Positions 1-9,225 of a stretch of DNA of 64,000 nt are shown piece by piece. Origin of the DNA: Oleiharenicola lentus (GTDB taxonomy: Bacteria; Verrucomicrobiota; Verrucomicrobiia; Opitutales; Opitutaceae); assembly GCF_004118375.1 (NCBI RefSeq), contig NZ_SDHX01000002.1, forward strand, positions 1,043,001 through 1,107,000, given 5' to 3'. Below the pieces are notes generated by a model. That model saw only the letters and a list, made by a program, of their open reading frames with translations, was not told the origin of the DNA and did not search any database. The translations under genes were made by a program, and so were the position numbers. Position 1 is the stretch's first letter. The number at the start of each line of letters is the position of its first letter.

Positions 1-1067
1 TTGATGTCGGGCAGGAAGGACTTGGCCCAGTTGCCGCAGTGGAAGAGCACGCACTTGTCGTCGGCCGCGCCGTAGTTGTTGTTCCAGTCCACGAGGGCGG
101 ACGGCGAGCTGGAGGCCAGCTGCATCGCATACATCGTGAGCACGCCGGTGACGTCCACCTCGCAGGCGCTGGGCAGGAAATTCTCGCTCATCATGCTCAT
201 CGAGGTGCAGACGTTGCAGCCGTGGTTGGCCTGCACGGAGGTCCAGCACTGGATGGCGGTGGCGTCGAGGTGGTTGGCCGCGACGAAGTCGTCGAGCACG
301 ATGCCGAGGCGTGCCATCTGCGCGAGCTTGGCGGGCGGGACGGCGGTGGCGTTGGCGTAGGCCTTGATCTCGTCCACCTTCGCCACGAGGCGCTTGTCGG
401 CGTCGGCGATCTTGCCGGCGGCGCCGAGGATCTCGGAGAGGTCCACCGTGGTGACGCTGATGCCGTTCCGCTCGAGGATCTTTTCGGAGTAGCGGACGGT
501 GTTGAACGCACCCGGACGCGCGCCGATGGCGCCGAGGCGCACGCCCCGCAGGCCGCGAACGACGCGGCACACGGCGACGAACTGCTGCAGGTCCGCGCGG
601 AACGAGGCGTCGAGCGGGTGGACGACGTGCTTCGTCGTGAGCGAGTAGGCGATGCCGGCCTGGCGGAGGTTGTTGCAGACGGAAATCTTGCCGCAGAACG
701 CGTCGCGCCGGCGGATGACGTCGAGCTTGTCGAGGTCGTCGGGGTAGCCCTGGACGAGGATGGGCACGTTGAGGCCGGAGAGCTTCATCACATCGGCCAC
801 GCCCTTCTCGTCGCCGAAGTTGGGCAGGCACACGAGCACGCCGGCGATCTGGTCGCGGTGGCGCTTGAAGAGGTCGGCGCACTTGCGCGCGTCGTTGTGG
901 GTCTCGACGCCGCCGAGCTTGGTCTCGGCCGGATCGAGCATCACGGCCTGGAGGCCGAGCTCGCCGAAGAGCTTTACGACGTCGGCGCGCGCCTCGGGCA
1001 CGAGCTTGTCGGGGAAGAAATCGCGGTTGCCGAAGATGACACCAAGGGTGAGCGGGGTGGGTTTCAT
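1..1067 (-). CDS. L-fucose/L-arabinose isomerase family protein, 3' part missing at window edge
   Basis: A minus-strand reading frame starts at the ATG at 1067 (MKPTPLTLGVIFGNRDFFPD) and stays open to the left edge, so the C-terminal part is missing. The visible part of about 355 residues resembles the N-terminal and central domains of FucI/AraA-type ketol isomerases, which convert an aldose such as L-fucose to its ketose in the cytoplasm. Typical segments are VLVCLPNFGDE, GYPDDLDKLD and GARPGAFNTVRYSEKI. The metal-binding C-terminal region cannot be judged. It follows the DUF1593 genes on the same strand after a 289-base gap filled by a palindromic element, so co-transcription is possible but not shown. 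Many relatives are of unknown substrate, and fucose or a similar 6-deoxy sugar is only a guess from the neighbouring GH95 and GH78 genes. Confidence 0.8.
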   Translation of the reverse strand, partial: MKPTPLTLGVIFGNRDFFPDKLVPEARADVVKLFGELGLQAVMLDPAETKLGGVETHNDARKCADLFKRHRDQIAGVLVCLPNFGDEKGVADVMKLSGLNVPILVQGYPDDLDKLDVIRRRDAFCGKISVCNNLRQAGIAYSLTTKHVVHPLDASFRADLQQFVAVCRVVRGLRGVRLGAIGARPGAFNTVRYSEKILERNGISVTTVDLSEILGAAGKIADADKRLVAKVDEIKAYANATAVPPAKLAQMARLGIVLDDFVAANHLDATAIQCWTSVQANHGCNVCTSMSMMSENFLPSACEVDVTGVLTMYAMQLASSSPSALVDWNNNYGAADDKCVLFHCGNWAKSFLPDI

Positions 1068-1204
1068 GACGTTGGGGAGAGGGACCGAGGCCGGGCAGGA
1101 AGCATCCGGCAAGGGGTTTGATAGATTAGCACAGGATTACGCAATGCTTCCTCCGGACTGTGCCGAAGAATCAACCATATCATAACATGGCTTGGAATGC
1201 GGGG

Positions 1205-1332
1205 CGGTGCCTGCGCCGAGCCACACCCCCGCCCTGTCTGGCACCCCTCTCCAAGAGGTGACCCAGAATCGCGGCAGCGAAAGCCCCCTCTTGAGAGGGG
1301 TGGCGCGAAGCGACGGGGTGTGTAGGTGTGTT
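1205..1332. repeat. Dispersed palindromic element, copy 1 (S-type)
   Basis: This fills most of the 289-base gap between the isomerase-like gene and the DUF1593 gene. Landmarks in order are CACACCCCCGCCCTG, GCACCCCTCTCC, GCGGCAGCGAAAG, CCCCTCTTGAGAGGGG and GGCGCGAAGCGACGGGGTG. The same landmarks in the opposite orientation occur at 56812-56935. The outer parts are roughly complementary, so a long imperfect hairpin is expected in RNA. I see no gene or clear promoter in the rest of 1068-1356. Confidence 0.75.
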
Positions 1333-1356
1333 GCACCGGAACAAGTCGGCGTCGAA

Positions 1357-2775
1357 TCATGGCACCACGTTGACTATGACACGCTGGTAACGGGTGAGCC
1401 GCGGGGTGCCGTGGTCGGTGACGGCGAGGATGATGTGCATCTCGCCGGTGCCGGGCGGCATGACGCGGGCGGTCGGCACGCTGAACCAGGCCCTGGGCTG
1501 GTCGAAATTTTTGATCTCGAGCGGCTGGCCGGAGCGGGCGCTGGAGAGCGGGAAGGTGCCGGCTTCGTTGTAGTAGAACCACGCGTAGGAGAGCGCGTCG
1601 CCGTCTGGGTCGGTCGTGCCCTCGGCGCTCAGCTCGATCCGCTGGCCGGGCTTGGCGGTGAGGCGCGCGGCGTGGCCGAGTTTCGGCGCGGGCGGGTGGT
1701 TCGCCTCCTTGTAGGGTTTGATCGTCCAATCCATGCGCGCGGCGAAGTCGTTCTGATACGCCTCGCGCCAGCGCCAGATCGTGGCGTGGTTGGTGTCGTG
1801 CCAGCGACCGTCGGCGCCCATGACTTCGTCGTCGGCGTCGGTGTAGATCGGGCGCGTCTCGGGCTGCGCGTGCCACTTCATCGGGCGCGGCGTGTAGAGT
1901 TCGTAGCGTCCGCCCCAGCCGCCGAAATCGGGCCGCTCGGGCACGTTGAGGCCGTTGGTGATCAGGCCGAGGAAGCTCGGGGTGTCGCCTTCCATGAGAT
2001 ATTCCCAGTGCGGATACTGCGCGCCGAGCGGGCCCTTCTTGCGGATGTTGCGCTCGAGCCACTCGTTGGTGACGAGCGTGAAATCCGCGCCCGGGCAACG
2101 GGCGTGGAAATAATCGCCGCTGATGCCACTCCACGTCGCATGGTGGTAGGCGCCGCCGGCGCTGAAGCCGGGACTGACGACGTAGAACAGGCCGGGGAAC
2201 TCCTTGCGCAGCCACGGGCCGGAATCGTCCTGGTCGGAGATGGCATAGACGCGGAGCTTGGCGACGGCCTTGGCCAGCGCCTCGGGCGAACGCGTCTGGC
2301 GGATTTTCCAGAGCGCCTGGCCGAGCACGTTCGGACCGCCCCAGACCGGCACCCAGAGCGGACGCGGGTCGTCGCGGTCGATCGCGCGGATCAGCATCTC
2401 GGAGCCGGGCGAATCGTGGCCCGCGCCGACGGCGAGCATGCCGTAGGTCGGCAAACCTTCGCTGACGAGGGCGAGCAGCTGGGCGCCGGTCGGATAGCCG
2501 GGCTCGTGCAGCTCGAGGTTGTCACGGACCTTGCCGTAGGCCTCGACGATGCGGCGGATCGTCTGCGGGGCGACGTGGCTGCGCTGGTGGATGGAGGTCG
2601 TGGCGATGAGGCCCTCGATATCGAAGTGGTTGGCGTAGGTCAGAAACCGCACGAGCGACATGGCATCGTCGGGCTCGTTCTCGATGTCGGTCAGGACGAA
2701 CACGCGGGGTTTCTCGGCGGCGAGCAGCGGCAGGCAGCAGGTCGCGAGCAGGAGGAAGAGACGCAGGGGTTTCAT
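1357..2775 (-). CDS. DUF1593 (Sde0182-like) secreted nucleoside-hydrolase-like protein 3
   Basis: The 472-residue protein begins with a Sec signal peptide ([20 protein letters not shown]). The N-terminal two thirds is a nucleoside-hydrolase-like fold, with the acidic signature [16 protein letters not shown] near residues 28-43, equivalent to the metal-binding DxDxxxDD loop of nucleoside hydrolases. The C-terminal part, from about residue 370, is a small beta domain with the [14 protein letters not shown] motif. This two-domain architecture is that of the cellulose-binding protein Sde182 of Saccharophagus. True substrates of the family are poorly known, and a glycoside or glycan-binding role outside the cytoplasm is inferred. 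It is the third of three tandem paralogues, 19 bases after the previous one, at the end of the ABC/lyase operon. Confidence 0.88.
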   Translation of the reverse strand: MKPLRLFLLLATCCLPLLAAEKPRVFVLTDIENEPDDAMSLVRFLTYANHFDIEGLIATTSIHQRSHVAPQTIRRIVEAYGKVRDNLELHEPGYPTGAQLLALVSEGLPTYGMLAVGAGHDSPGSEMLIRAIDRDDPRPLWVPVWGGPNVLGQALWKIRQTRSPEALAKAVAKLRVYAISDQDDSGPWLRKEFPGLFYVVSPGFSAGGAYHHATWSGISGDYFHARCPGADFTLVTNEWLERNIRKKGPLGAQYPHWEYLMEGDTPSFLGLITNGLNVPERPDFGGWGGRYELYTPRPMKWHAQPETRPIYTDADDEVMGADGRWHDTNHATIWRWREAYQNDFAARMDWTIKPYKEANHPPAPKLGHAARLTAKPGQRIELSAEGTTDPDGDALSYAWFYYNEAGTFPLSSARSGQPLEIKNFDQPRAWFSVPTARVMPPGTGEMHIILAVTDHGTPRLTRYQRVIVNVVP

Positions 2776-2794
2776 GGGGGGAAAAGCAGGAGGT

Positions 2795-4213
2795 TCAGGG
2801 GTTCACGGTGACGATGATGCGGCGGTAGCGGGAAAGGGCCGGGGTGCCCTTGTCGGTGACGCGGAGAATGAAGTGGAGCGTTTCGGGTTTGTTCACCTTG
2901 GGCGCGGTCACGTTGAAGCGGTCCGCGTTCTCGGCCCCGCCGGAGACGATCGGTTCGCGCCAGGTGCCGGCCTCGGGGTAATGAAACCAGAGGAAGCTGA
3001 TGCTGTCGCCGTCCGGGTCGTTGCTGCCGTAGGCATCGAGGGTGAAGCTCTCGCCGGATTTCACCGTGAGGTGGTCCGGGTGCCTGAGCTGCGGCACGGG
3101 CGGGTGGTTGGCTTCGGCGTAGGGCATGGTCGTCCAATCCATGCGCGCGGCGAAGTCGTGCTGGAAGTCATCGCGCCAGCGCCAGAGCGTCACGTGGTTG
3201 CCCGTGAAGCTCTTCTCGGCGCGCTTCACCGCCCGCTTGTAGAGGTTAGGCAGGTAGGGCGTCCAGGTGTCGGAGGCGTTGGTCCAGATCGGCCGCGTTA
3301 CCGGCTCGGGCACCACAATGGATGACTCGTCCTTCATCGTCTCGAAGGCCGGGATACCCAATTCGTAGCGACCACCCCAGCCACCCCAATCGGGGCGATC
3401 GGGTGTGTTCAGGCCGTTGGGGATGAGTCCGAGGTAGGCGGGCGTGTCGCCTTCCATGCCCCAGGCGGCGTCCGGGTAGGCGGCGCCGAGCGGACCGTGG
3501 CCTTGCTGGATATGCTGGGCCAGCCACGGGTTGCTGATCGTGGTGTTGTCGATGCCCTCGTAGGTGTTGTTGATCGCGATCCAGGTGGCCCGGCCGTAGT
3601 CGTCGCCCGGCGTCACGATGTAGAACAGCCCCGGAAACTCGCGACGCATCCATGCGCCGCTGTCGTCCTGGTCGGAGATGGTATAGACGCGGAGCTTGGC
3701 GACGAGGCGCGCCACTTCCGGCGCGGGGCGGGTGGCGCGCAGTTTGTGCAGGGCTTGCGCGAGGGTGTTCGCGCCGCCCCAGACCGAAATCCAAAGCGGC
3801 CGCGGGTCGTCGCGGTCGAGCTGCTGGATGATCCAGTCGGAGCCCTCGGAATCCCGGCCGTCCCCCACCCCGGTCAGACCGTATTTGGGCAGGCCGCGCT
3901 TCACCACCGCGCGCAGGGAGTCGGCGGTCGGATAGCCAGCCACATGCTGCAGCAGGTTGGGCTGCACCTTGGCGTAGGCGTCGAGAATGGTGGCGATGAA
4001 GTCCGGGCGGATGGCATGCTGCTGCCAGCACGAAGTCGTCGCCACGATGCCCTCGACGTCGATTTCGTTGGCGTAAAGTAGCAGCCGCACGAGCGATTGC
4101 TCGTCGTCGGGATCGGCGCCCATGTCGGTGAGGACGATGAGCCGGGACTTCTCGGCGGCGAAAGCGAGCGTGGCCAGGCTCGCGGTGAGCAGGATCAGAC
4201 GGAGGATTTTCAT
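2795..4213 (-). CDS. DUF1593 (Sde0182-like) secreted nucleoside-hydrolase-like protein 2
   Basis: The start is set at ATG 4213 rather than the longer frame from 4276. This ATG gives a good signal peptide ([20 protein letters not shown]) and overlaps the upstream stop codon as ATGA. The 472-residue protein has the same two-domain layout as its neighbour: a nucleoside-hydrolase-like domain with [16 protein letters not shown] near residues 27-42, and a C-terminal [14 protein letters not shown] domain. It shares motifs such as DQDDSG and GDTP..LGL with the next gene, consistent with tandem duplication. Translation is probably coupled to the gene upstream. Enzymatic activity is not established for this family. 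Confidence 0.9.
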   Translation of the reverse strand: MKILRLILLTASLATLAFAAEKSRLIVLTDMGADPDDEQSLVRLLLYANEIDVEGIVATTSCWQQHAIRPDFIATILDAYAKVQPNLLQHVAGYPTADSLRAVVKRGLPKYGLTGVGDGRDSEGSDWIIQQLDRDDPRPLWISVWGGANTLAQALHKLRATRPAPEVARLVAKLRVYTISDQDDSGAWMRREFPGLFYIVTPGDDYGRATWIAINNTYEGIDNTTISNPWLAQHIQQGHGPLGAAYPDAAWGMEGDTPAYLGLIPNGLNTPDRPDWGGWGGRYELGIPAFETMKDESSIVVPEPVTRPIWTNASDTWTPYLPNLYKRAVKRAEKSFTGNHVTLWRWRDDFQHDFAARMDWTTMPYAEANHPPVPQLRHPDHLTVKSGESFTLDAYGSNDPDGDSISFLWFHYPEAGTWREPIVSGGAENADRFNVTAPKVNKPETLHFILRVTDKGTPALSRYRRIIVTVNP

Positions 4214-5496
4214 GGCTTGGGGGTGCGGCAGCGTTCGAGGCGATCGGCGAAATCGCGGAGAAAATCTTCGCGCCATTGGTTGATGGTGCGGGCGCCAGGG
4301 ATCGCGCCTTCGCGCAGGTCGGGCGAGGGATCATCGGTCCACCAATTCGGCAACGCGGGATCGGGGCGCAGCGCCAGGTCGGGCGTCAGCGGCGCGGAGG
4401 TGATTTCGCCCTGGAGGCCGTCGAGCGCGGGCACGTTGCTGCGGATCGTGTAGCGGTAGAGCCTGGCCTCCTTCGGACAGAAGCGGAAGCGCACGGAGCC
4501 GTTGCCGTCGAGGTGGCCGGGAAGTTTTTGGTTCTCGATCTCCATCCGGGCCTCGGGCGCGGCCGGGGCACCGGCGCCGAGAGGCAGCACGAGCTCGAGG
4601 ATGCCGCAGTGCTCGACGCGGTCGGCGGCGGTCGTCAGCCGGTCGAAGCGCACATAGGGCCGCGTCCAGGCGCGCACGTAGCGTCCGCCCCAGCCCGGCT
4701 GGAAGGGCAGTTCGGGATTCCCGCGCAGCAGCCAAGCGACGGTCGGCGAGTCGCCCATCTTCACGGTCGTGCGCGTTTGCTCGTGAAAGCTGATCCCGCG
4801 GGCAAAGTAGTCGCCGAGCGCGCCGCGGCCCACGACGTGCCGGTTCACGAACTCCGCGTTGCCCCACCCGCCCGCCTGGTTGCCGCCGACGAACCAGCCA
4901 TAGTAGGTCGTGTTGGACTCGATCATCCACAGCGTCGGGTGGTGCGTGGCGATGTAGAGGTAGGCGTCGGGGCTCCATTTCTTGTTGGGCCCGCCGATGA
5001 AATACACGCGCAACTTCGGCAGGATGTCCGGCGCATCGTGCAGAGCCTGCGCAAGGTCCTCGATGCCGCCCCAGACGAGCACGTGGAGCGGGCGCGGGTC
5101 GTCGCGGCGGGCGCGTTCCACGATCCAGGCGGAGCCCTCGGTGGGGCGGCGCACGCCGGCATAGGGCGCGATCTCGGTCTCGCCCTGCTTGGTGATCGCG
5201 CGCAGGGCGTCGGGCGTCGGGTAGCGGTCCGACCAGGTTTTCAGGTTCGGGTAGTCGGTCGCGTAGCGGTCGATCACCGAGAGGATGTGCGACGTGCGCC
5301 CGCCGCCGTGGGGCGACGAGATCAGTCCCTCCAGGTCGAGCACATCGGCGTAGAGCAACACATGGACGAGGGACTGGAAGTCGTCGAAATCGGTGCCACC
5401 CGCGTCGGTCGAGACGATCACGCGATGGCGGGCGGGCTCGGTGGAGGCCAGCAGCAGCGCGGGTAAAAGCAGGAGGAAGAGGACGAAAGTTTTCAC
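4210..5496 (-). CDS. Divergent DUF1593-like secreted protein 1
   Basis: I choose GTG 5496 as the start. It overlaps the upstream stop in a GTGA junction and gives a signal peptide (VKTFVLFLLLLPALLLAS), making a 428-residue protein. The longer frame from 5595 begins with arginine-rich residues read from the neighbouring gene. The N-terminal domain keeps the nucleoside-hydrolase-like signature as VSTDAGGTDFDDFQSLVH and the WGG motifs, while the C-terminal part differs from its two paralogues and lacks the DPDGD segment. It may have a different substrate. It is coupled to the lyase gene upstream and the DUF1593 gene downstream by 4-base overlaps. Confidence 0.86.
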   Translation of the reverse strand: MKTFVLFLLLLPALLLASTEPARHRVIVSTDAGGTDFDDFQSLVHVLLYADVLDLEGLISSPHGGGRTSHILSVIDRYATDYPNLKTWSDRYPTPDALRAITKQGETEIAPYAGVRRPTEGSAWIVERARRDDPRPLHVLVWGGIEDLAQALHDAPDILPKLRVYFIGGPNKKWSPDAYLYIATHHPTLWMIESNTTYYGWFVGGNQAGGWGNAEFVNRHVVGRGALGDYFARGISFHEQTRTTVKMGDSPTVAWLLRGNPELPFQPGWGGRYVRAWTRPYVRFDRLTTAADRVEHCGILELVLPLGAGAPAAPEARMEIENQKLPGHLDGNGSVRFRFCPKEARLYRYTIRSNVPALDGLQGEITSAPLTPDLALRPDPALPNWWTDDPSPDLREGAIPGARTINQWREDFLRDFADRLERCRTPKP

Positions 5497-7556
5497 AGGG
5501 AGTTGAGATAGACTTCGAGGTTGTCGTAGCGCGCATCCAAGTCGCGGTCGATGGCGCGGCTGGTGGCGGGGTTGAGGCCGTGGGCGGTTTCCCAAGTGTC
5601 GGGGATGCCGTTGCCCGTTTGGTCGGCCGGTGCCCTGGCCGGCGCATAGCGGGCGAAACCGCCGTCGGGCCAGTCGTCGGGCGTGCCGGGAATGAAGCCG
5701 GTGCCGTCCCGCGCGGTTTGCGCCACGTAGGCCGTGATGCGGTCGCGCACGGGTTTCGTCGCGCCGCCCTCGGCGAGCACGCGGCGGAATGCCTCGGCGG
5801 CGGGGTCGGTGGTAACGGGGGCGAAGGCATGCGGACGGGAAAGGACGACGCCGGCCGGCGCCTCGAACACTCCCTCGAAGTCCGGCGGCAGCCGGTTGTC
5901 CTCGCTATAGGCCTGCCACCAGGCCCCGGTTCCGGAAAAGGCCGCGGTCACCGGGTCGGTGGAGTTCGGGCCCTTCTTCAGGACGTTGCCGACGTAGTTG
6001 ATCCGCCGCCCGTCGTTGTCGGAGCCGTAGCCGGTGCCGAGGAAATTATAGACGACGTTGTTGCGGAAATCGTAGTGGAGCATGTCGACGCGCGGATTGC
6101 GGCGCTCGGTGTGCGCTATGAGCGTGTGATGCACGGAAACCCAGCCCCAGCCGTCGCCGGCGGTCGTCATCGAGTGGTTGCCCTTCTCGTGGGTGGATTT
6201 TGTCGGCCCGCCATAGAGGTAGGACCACTGGAGCGTGACCGCCTGGCGCTGCACCGCGCCGTAGAAGTTGACGATCTGGTCGTTGGCGTAGGCCGCCTCG
6301 CAGTGGTCCACGATGAGGTTGATCCCGGAGAGGTCGAGGGCGTGCGTCTGCTCGCCCAGCACGCGGCGGAGCTCGCCGGGGCCCTTGATTTCCCCAACCC
6401 GGAGACGCAGGTGCCGGAGAATCACGTCGTGGGTCCGCACCCTGAGTCCCCAGTTGCGGATCTGGACACCCTCGCCGGGTGCGCTTTGTCCGGCGATCGT
6501 GATGTAGGGATGCTCGATGACCAGGTCGGCCTTCAGGCGGATGTCACCGGAGACCGCGAAGACGACGTAGCGCGGTCCCTCGGCCTCGATCGCCTCCCGC
6601 AAGGTCCCCCGGATGACCGGCTCGGCCGGCAGCGCCTCGACCGCGGGCAGCCGCGGGCGGCCTTGGCCGGGACGCGGCGTGCCGAGTGCGTCCACGTAGG
6701 GGCGCCAGTTGCCCTCGCCGAGGGTGAGGGCGTATTCGCTGGGCTGGCCATAGGTGCCCTCGCTGCGACCCGCGCGGGGTGCGGGCAGATAGTCCTCGAG
6801 CGAGGTCACCACAAAAACCTTTCCGCCGCGCCCGCCCAGGGCAAAACGCCCCGCGCCCTCCGCGCCCGGAAAGGCCGGGGTCTGCGCGCCCTCGAACCTC
6901 CGCACCGGCTCCGACGGAGTCAGCGCGATCTCGACGTAAGGCGAGCCGTTGGTCGAGCCGGTGAAGTTGGTCACGGTCATGATGAGACCGTTGGGCAGCG
7001 CGTATTCCGCCACGTGCGCATGTTCGCCCGGCCGCCGGCGGGCGCCGAAGCGCTCCAGGGATTTGGCGATGCCATCGAGCCGGGCCAGCAGCGGGGGAAT
7101 CACCGCGGCATCGAGAAAGGGAAACCGGCCCACCCCCCGGCGCGAGGCCGCCCGGGCCTCGACGCGGCCGTGCTGCATGTTGAAGAGCAGCGGACGCCCG
7201 ACGTGCAGCCGGATGACCGGACGCACGCGATCGAAGACGTAGAATTCCGATTCGTAAGCCACCTGGTCGAAGACCTTCTCACCGGGCCAGCCGTCGCGCT
7301 CGCGCTGGTCTTGGAAAAGGAGCGGATACGCGGCATTGCCCTGGGCCAGCCGCGGCGGGCGCGAGAAAAGGGCGCGGGCGAGATCGGCGGGCGCCTGTTC
7401 CCAAGGGGTTTCGGCGGTGAGCAGCCTGGCGAGCACAGGGAAGTCCTGCTGCAGGGCGGCGAGTTCCGCGGAGGCGCGGAGGGTCCCATCGCAAAAACCA
7501 TCGCTCGCGAGGGACGTCGCGAGCCCCAGCAGGGCGGCGATGGATTTGAGTTTCAC
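5493..7556 (-). CDS. PL1-like pectate lyase family protein with C-terminal Ca-binding-type motif
   Basis: The 687-residue protein starts with GTG at 7556, overlapping the permease stop as GTGA. It has a signal-like N-terminus (to about residue 22), an unassigned N-terminal region of roughly 220 residues, then a parallel beta-helix typical of pectate lyase-like proteins: AFPGAEGAGRFALGGRGGKVFVVT, TLREAIEAEGPRYVVFAVSG and DHCEAAYANDQIVNF. The C-terminus carries TGNGIPDTWETAHGLNP, a thrombospondin-3/dockerin-like loop common in secreted Verrucomicrobia and Bacteroidetes enzymes. It probably cleaves a polygalacturonate-type backbone outside the cytoplasm. The catalytic arginine was not confirmed. 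Being inside a sugar ABC operon suggests its products feed that transporter. Confidence 0.87.
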   Translation of the reverse strand: MKLKSIAALLGLATSLASDGFCDGTLRASAELAALQQDFPVLARLLTAETPWEQAPADLARALFSRPPRLAQGNAAYPLLFQDQRERDGWPGEKVFDQVAYESEFYVFDRVRPVIRLHVGRPLLFNMQHGRVEARAASRRGVGRFPFLDAAVIPPLLARLDGIAKSLERFGARRRPGEHAHVAEYALPNGLIMTVTNFTGSTNGSPYVEIALTPSEPVRRFEGAQTPAFPGAEGAGRFALGGRGGKVFVVTSLEDYLPAPRAGRSEGTYGQPSEYALTLGEGNWRPYVDALGTPRPGQGRPRLPAVEALPAEPVIRGTLREAIEAEGPRYVVFAVSGDIRLKADLVIEHPYITIAGQSAPGEGVQIRNWGLRVRTHDVILRHLRLRVGEIKGPGELRRVLGEQTHALDLSGINLIVDHCEAAYANDQIVNFYGAVQRQAVTLQWSYLYGGPTKSTHEKGNHSMTTAGDGWGWVSVHHTLIAHTERRNPRVDMLHYDFRNNVVYNFLGTGYGSDNDGRRINYVGNVLKKGPNSTDPVTAAFSGTGAWWQAYSEDNRLPPDFEGVFEAPAGVVLSRPHAFAPVTTDPAAEAFRRVLAEGGATKPVRDRITAYVAQTARDGTGFIPGTPDDWPDGGFARYAPARAPADQTGNGIPDTWETAHGLNPATSRAIDRDLDARYDNLEVYLNSL

Positions 7557-8536
7557 GAGGAATCGCGTTGGCGGGCGTTCAGGCGGTCGAGCGCGACGGC
7601 GAGCATGATGACGGCACCCTTGATCACCTGCTGCCAGAAGGGGGAGACGTTGAGCAGAAAGAGGCCGTTGTTCAGCACGCCGATGATGAGACAGCCAAGA
7701 ACCGTGCCAAGGATGGTGCCGCGTCCGCCGGAGAGCGACGCGCCGCCGATGACGACCGCCGCGATGGAATCCAGCTCATAGCCGAGACCGGCGTTGGGCT
7801 GCGCGGAGTCGAGGCGCGCCGTCACAATCAGGCCGGCCACACCCGCCAGCGCGCCGGCAAGCGTGTAAACCGCGAGCCGGATGCGCCCGATGCGCAACCC
7901 CGAGAAGCGCGCGGCGGTCTCGTTGCCGCCGACGGCATAGACCTGGCGGCCGAAAACCGCGTCGCGCATGATCAGGGCGAAGGCGGCCGCCAGCCCGCCG
8001 GAAATCCACACCGGCAGCGGCACGCCGAGCAGGGTGCCCGTGCCCAGGAAGCCGAAGGCGTCGCCGAGGCCCGTGATCGGGAAGCCGCCGGTCCACAGCA
8101 TGGTCAGCCCGCGGGCGATGCTGAGCATGCCAAGCGTCGCAATGAAAGACGGCAGGCGGAGCCGCGTGACCGCGAGGCCGTTGCCCCAGCCGAGCAGCGC
8201 ACCGACCGCGACGCCGGTCACTACCGCGCCCCAGGCGGTGAACTGCAGCTTCACACCGAGTGGCGCGAGCGGCAGCCCGTTTTTAAGGAGCCCGGCGGCC
8301 ACCGCCCCCGAAAGCGCTAGCACCGCGCCGATCGAGAGGTCGATGCCGCCGCTGACGATGACCAGCGTCATGCCGATCGACAGACAGAGGTTGACCGAGA
8401 TCTGGCGGAGAATGTTGAGGCCGTTGTCGGTCGTGAGGAACTTGTCGGACAGCAGGCTGAGCGCGACCACCATGAGCGCCAGCGCGATGAGCGACTGGAA
8501 CCGGGCGAGATTTTGCCGGGAAAACGCGGAGGTCAT
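7553..8536 (-). CDS. Ribose/xylose-type ABC transporter permease (RbsC-like)
   Basis: A 327-residue, strongly hydrophobic protein of the BPD_transp_2 (CUT2) family. It contains the signature SIGMTLVIVSGGIDLSIGAV near residues 53-72, and YAVGGNETAARFSGL and AVVIGGASLSGGRGTILGT further on. It forms the inner-membrane channel of a monosaccharide importer. It is coupled by ATGA to the DUF2291 gene and by GTGA to the lyase gene. In related operons an ATPase gene (RbsA) normally lies next to the permease. None is present here, so the transporter must borrow an ATPase encoded elsewhere or be non-functional. The sugar is unknown. Confidence 0.92.
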   Translation of the reverse strand: MTSAFSRQNLARFQSLIALALMVVALSLLSDKFLTTDNGLNILRQISVNLCLSIGMTLVIVSGGIDLSIGAVLALSGAVAAGLLKNGLPLAPLGVKLQFTAWGAVVTGVAVGALLGWGNGLAVTRLRLPSFIATLGMLSIARGLTMLWTGGFPITGLGDAFGFLGTGTLLGVPLPVWISGGLAAAFALIMRDAVFGRQVYAVGGNETAARFSGLRIGRIRLAVYTLAGALAGVAGLIVTARLDSAQPNAGLGYELDSIAAVVIGGASLSGGRGTILGTVLGCLIIGVLNNGLFLLNVSPFWQQVIKGAVIMLAVALDRLNARQRDSS

Positions 8537-9225
8537 CGGGCCGGGTGCGCCTCCACAAACACCGGGATGAGCGTGAGCAGCGGTCCGCCGGGCGCGGGGT
8601 CGGTCGCCTCGGCGCAGCCGACGAACTCGATGCGCGCCCCCATCGTGGCGAGCCGGCGCAGGTCGGGCAGCACGCGCTCCTCGACCAGCCGGTTCAACTC
8701 GGCGGACACGGCGTTGAAGTCGGCGAGCGACGGAAAGCTGTTCATGTCCAGCAGCCCCGGGCCATCGCGCACGACGTTGCCAAAGATCGCGCCCGTCTTC
8801 AGCGCGAAAGTCGCCCCGTCAGCGCCGTCCAGGGCGAGAACGATGACATTGCGTTCCACGGCGACGACCCGTCCCCTCCCACGCACATGAAAATACGCCG
8901 TGCCCAGGCCGACCGCGCGGGCATGGAGCCGGGCGGCCTCCGCCGGGTCGCGGCGCAATGCGGACGCGAGCACGGCGGCATCCACGGCGCGGACGCGGGC
9001 CGGCGGCAGGGTTTCCGTCCAGAAGCGCATGGCGGACTCCGCCGGACTGAAGGCGGCAGCCGCCGCCGGCGCGGGTGCGACAAGCGGCACGACCCGCCAA
9101 AGCGGGAAGAACCACAGCAGCGCCCCACCTGCCAGCGTGAAGCCGGCGAGACGGGCCCAGGGGAAGGAGGGCGCCGGATTCGATGGGCTCACCGCCAACG
9201 GGTCAGGGTTGGCCCTTGCGCCCAT
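8533..9225 (-). CDS. DUF2291 family membrane-anchored protein of sugar ABC operons
   Basis: The 230-residue protein has one N-terminal membrane segment ([20 protein letters not shown], about residues 29-48) followed by an extracytoplasmic domain with [22 protein letters not shown] and [12 protein letters not shown]. These match DUF2291, a predicted periplasmic family almost always found beside ribose-like ABC transporters; its role is unknown. The ATG start overlaps the binding-protein gene by 23 bases. A GTG at 9192 would remove the overlap. The 3' end overlaps the permease start by four bases. Usual order is binding protein, DUF2291, ATPase, permease, so the ATPase has been lost at exactly this junction. 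Confidence 0.85.
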   Translation of the reverse strand: MGARANPDPLAVSPSNPAPSFPWARLAGFTLAGGALLWFFPLWRVVPLVAPAPAAAAAFSPAESAMRFWTETLPPARVRAVDAAVLASALRRDPAEAARLHARAVGLGTAYFHVRGRGRVVAVERNVIVLALDGADGATFALKTGAIFGNVVRDGPGLLDMNSFPSLADFNAVSAELNRLVEERVLPDLRRLATMGARIEFVGCAEATDPAPGGPLLTLIPVFVEAHPAR

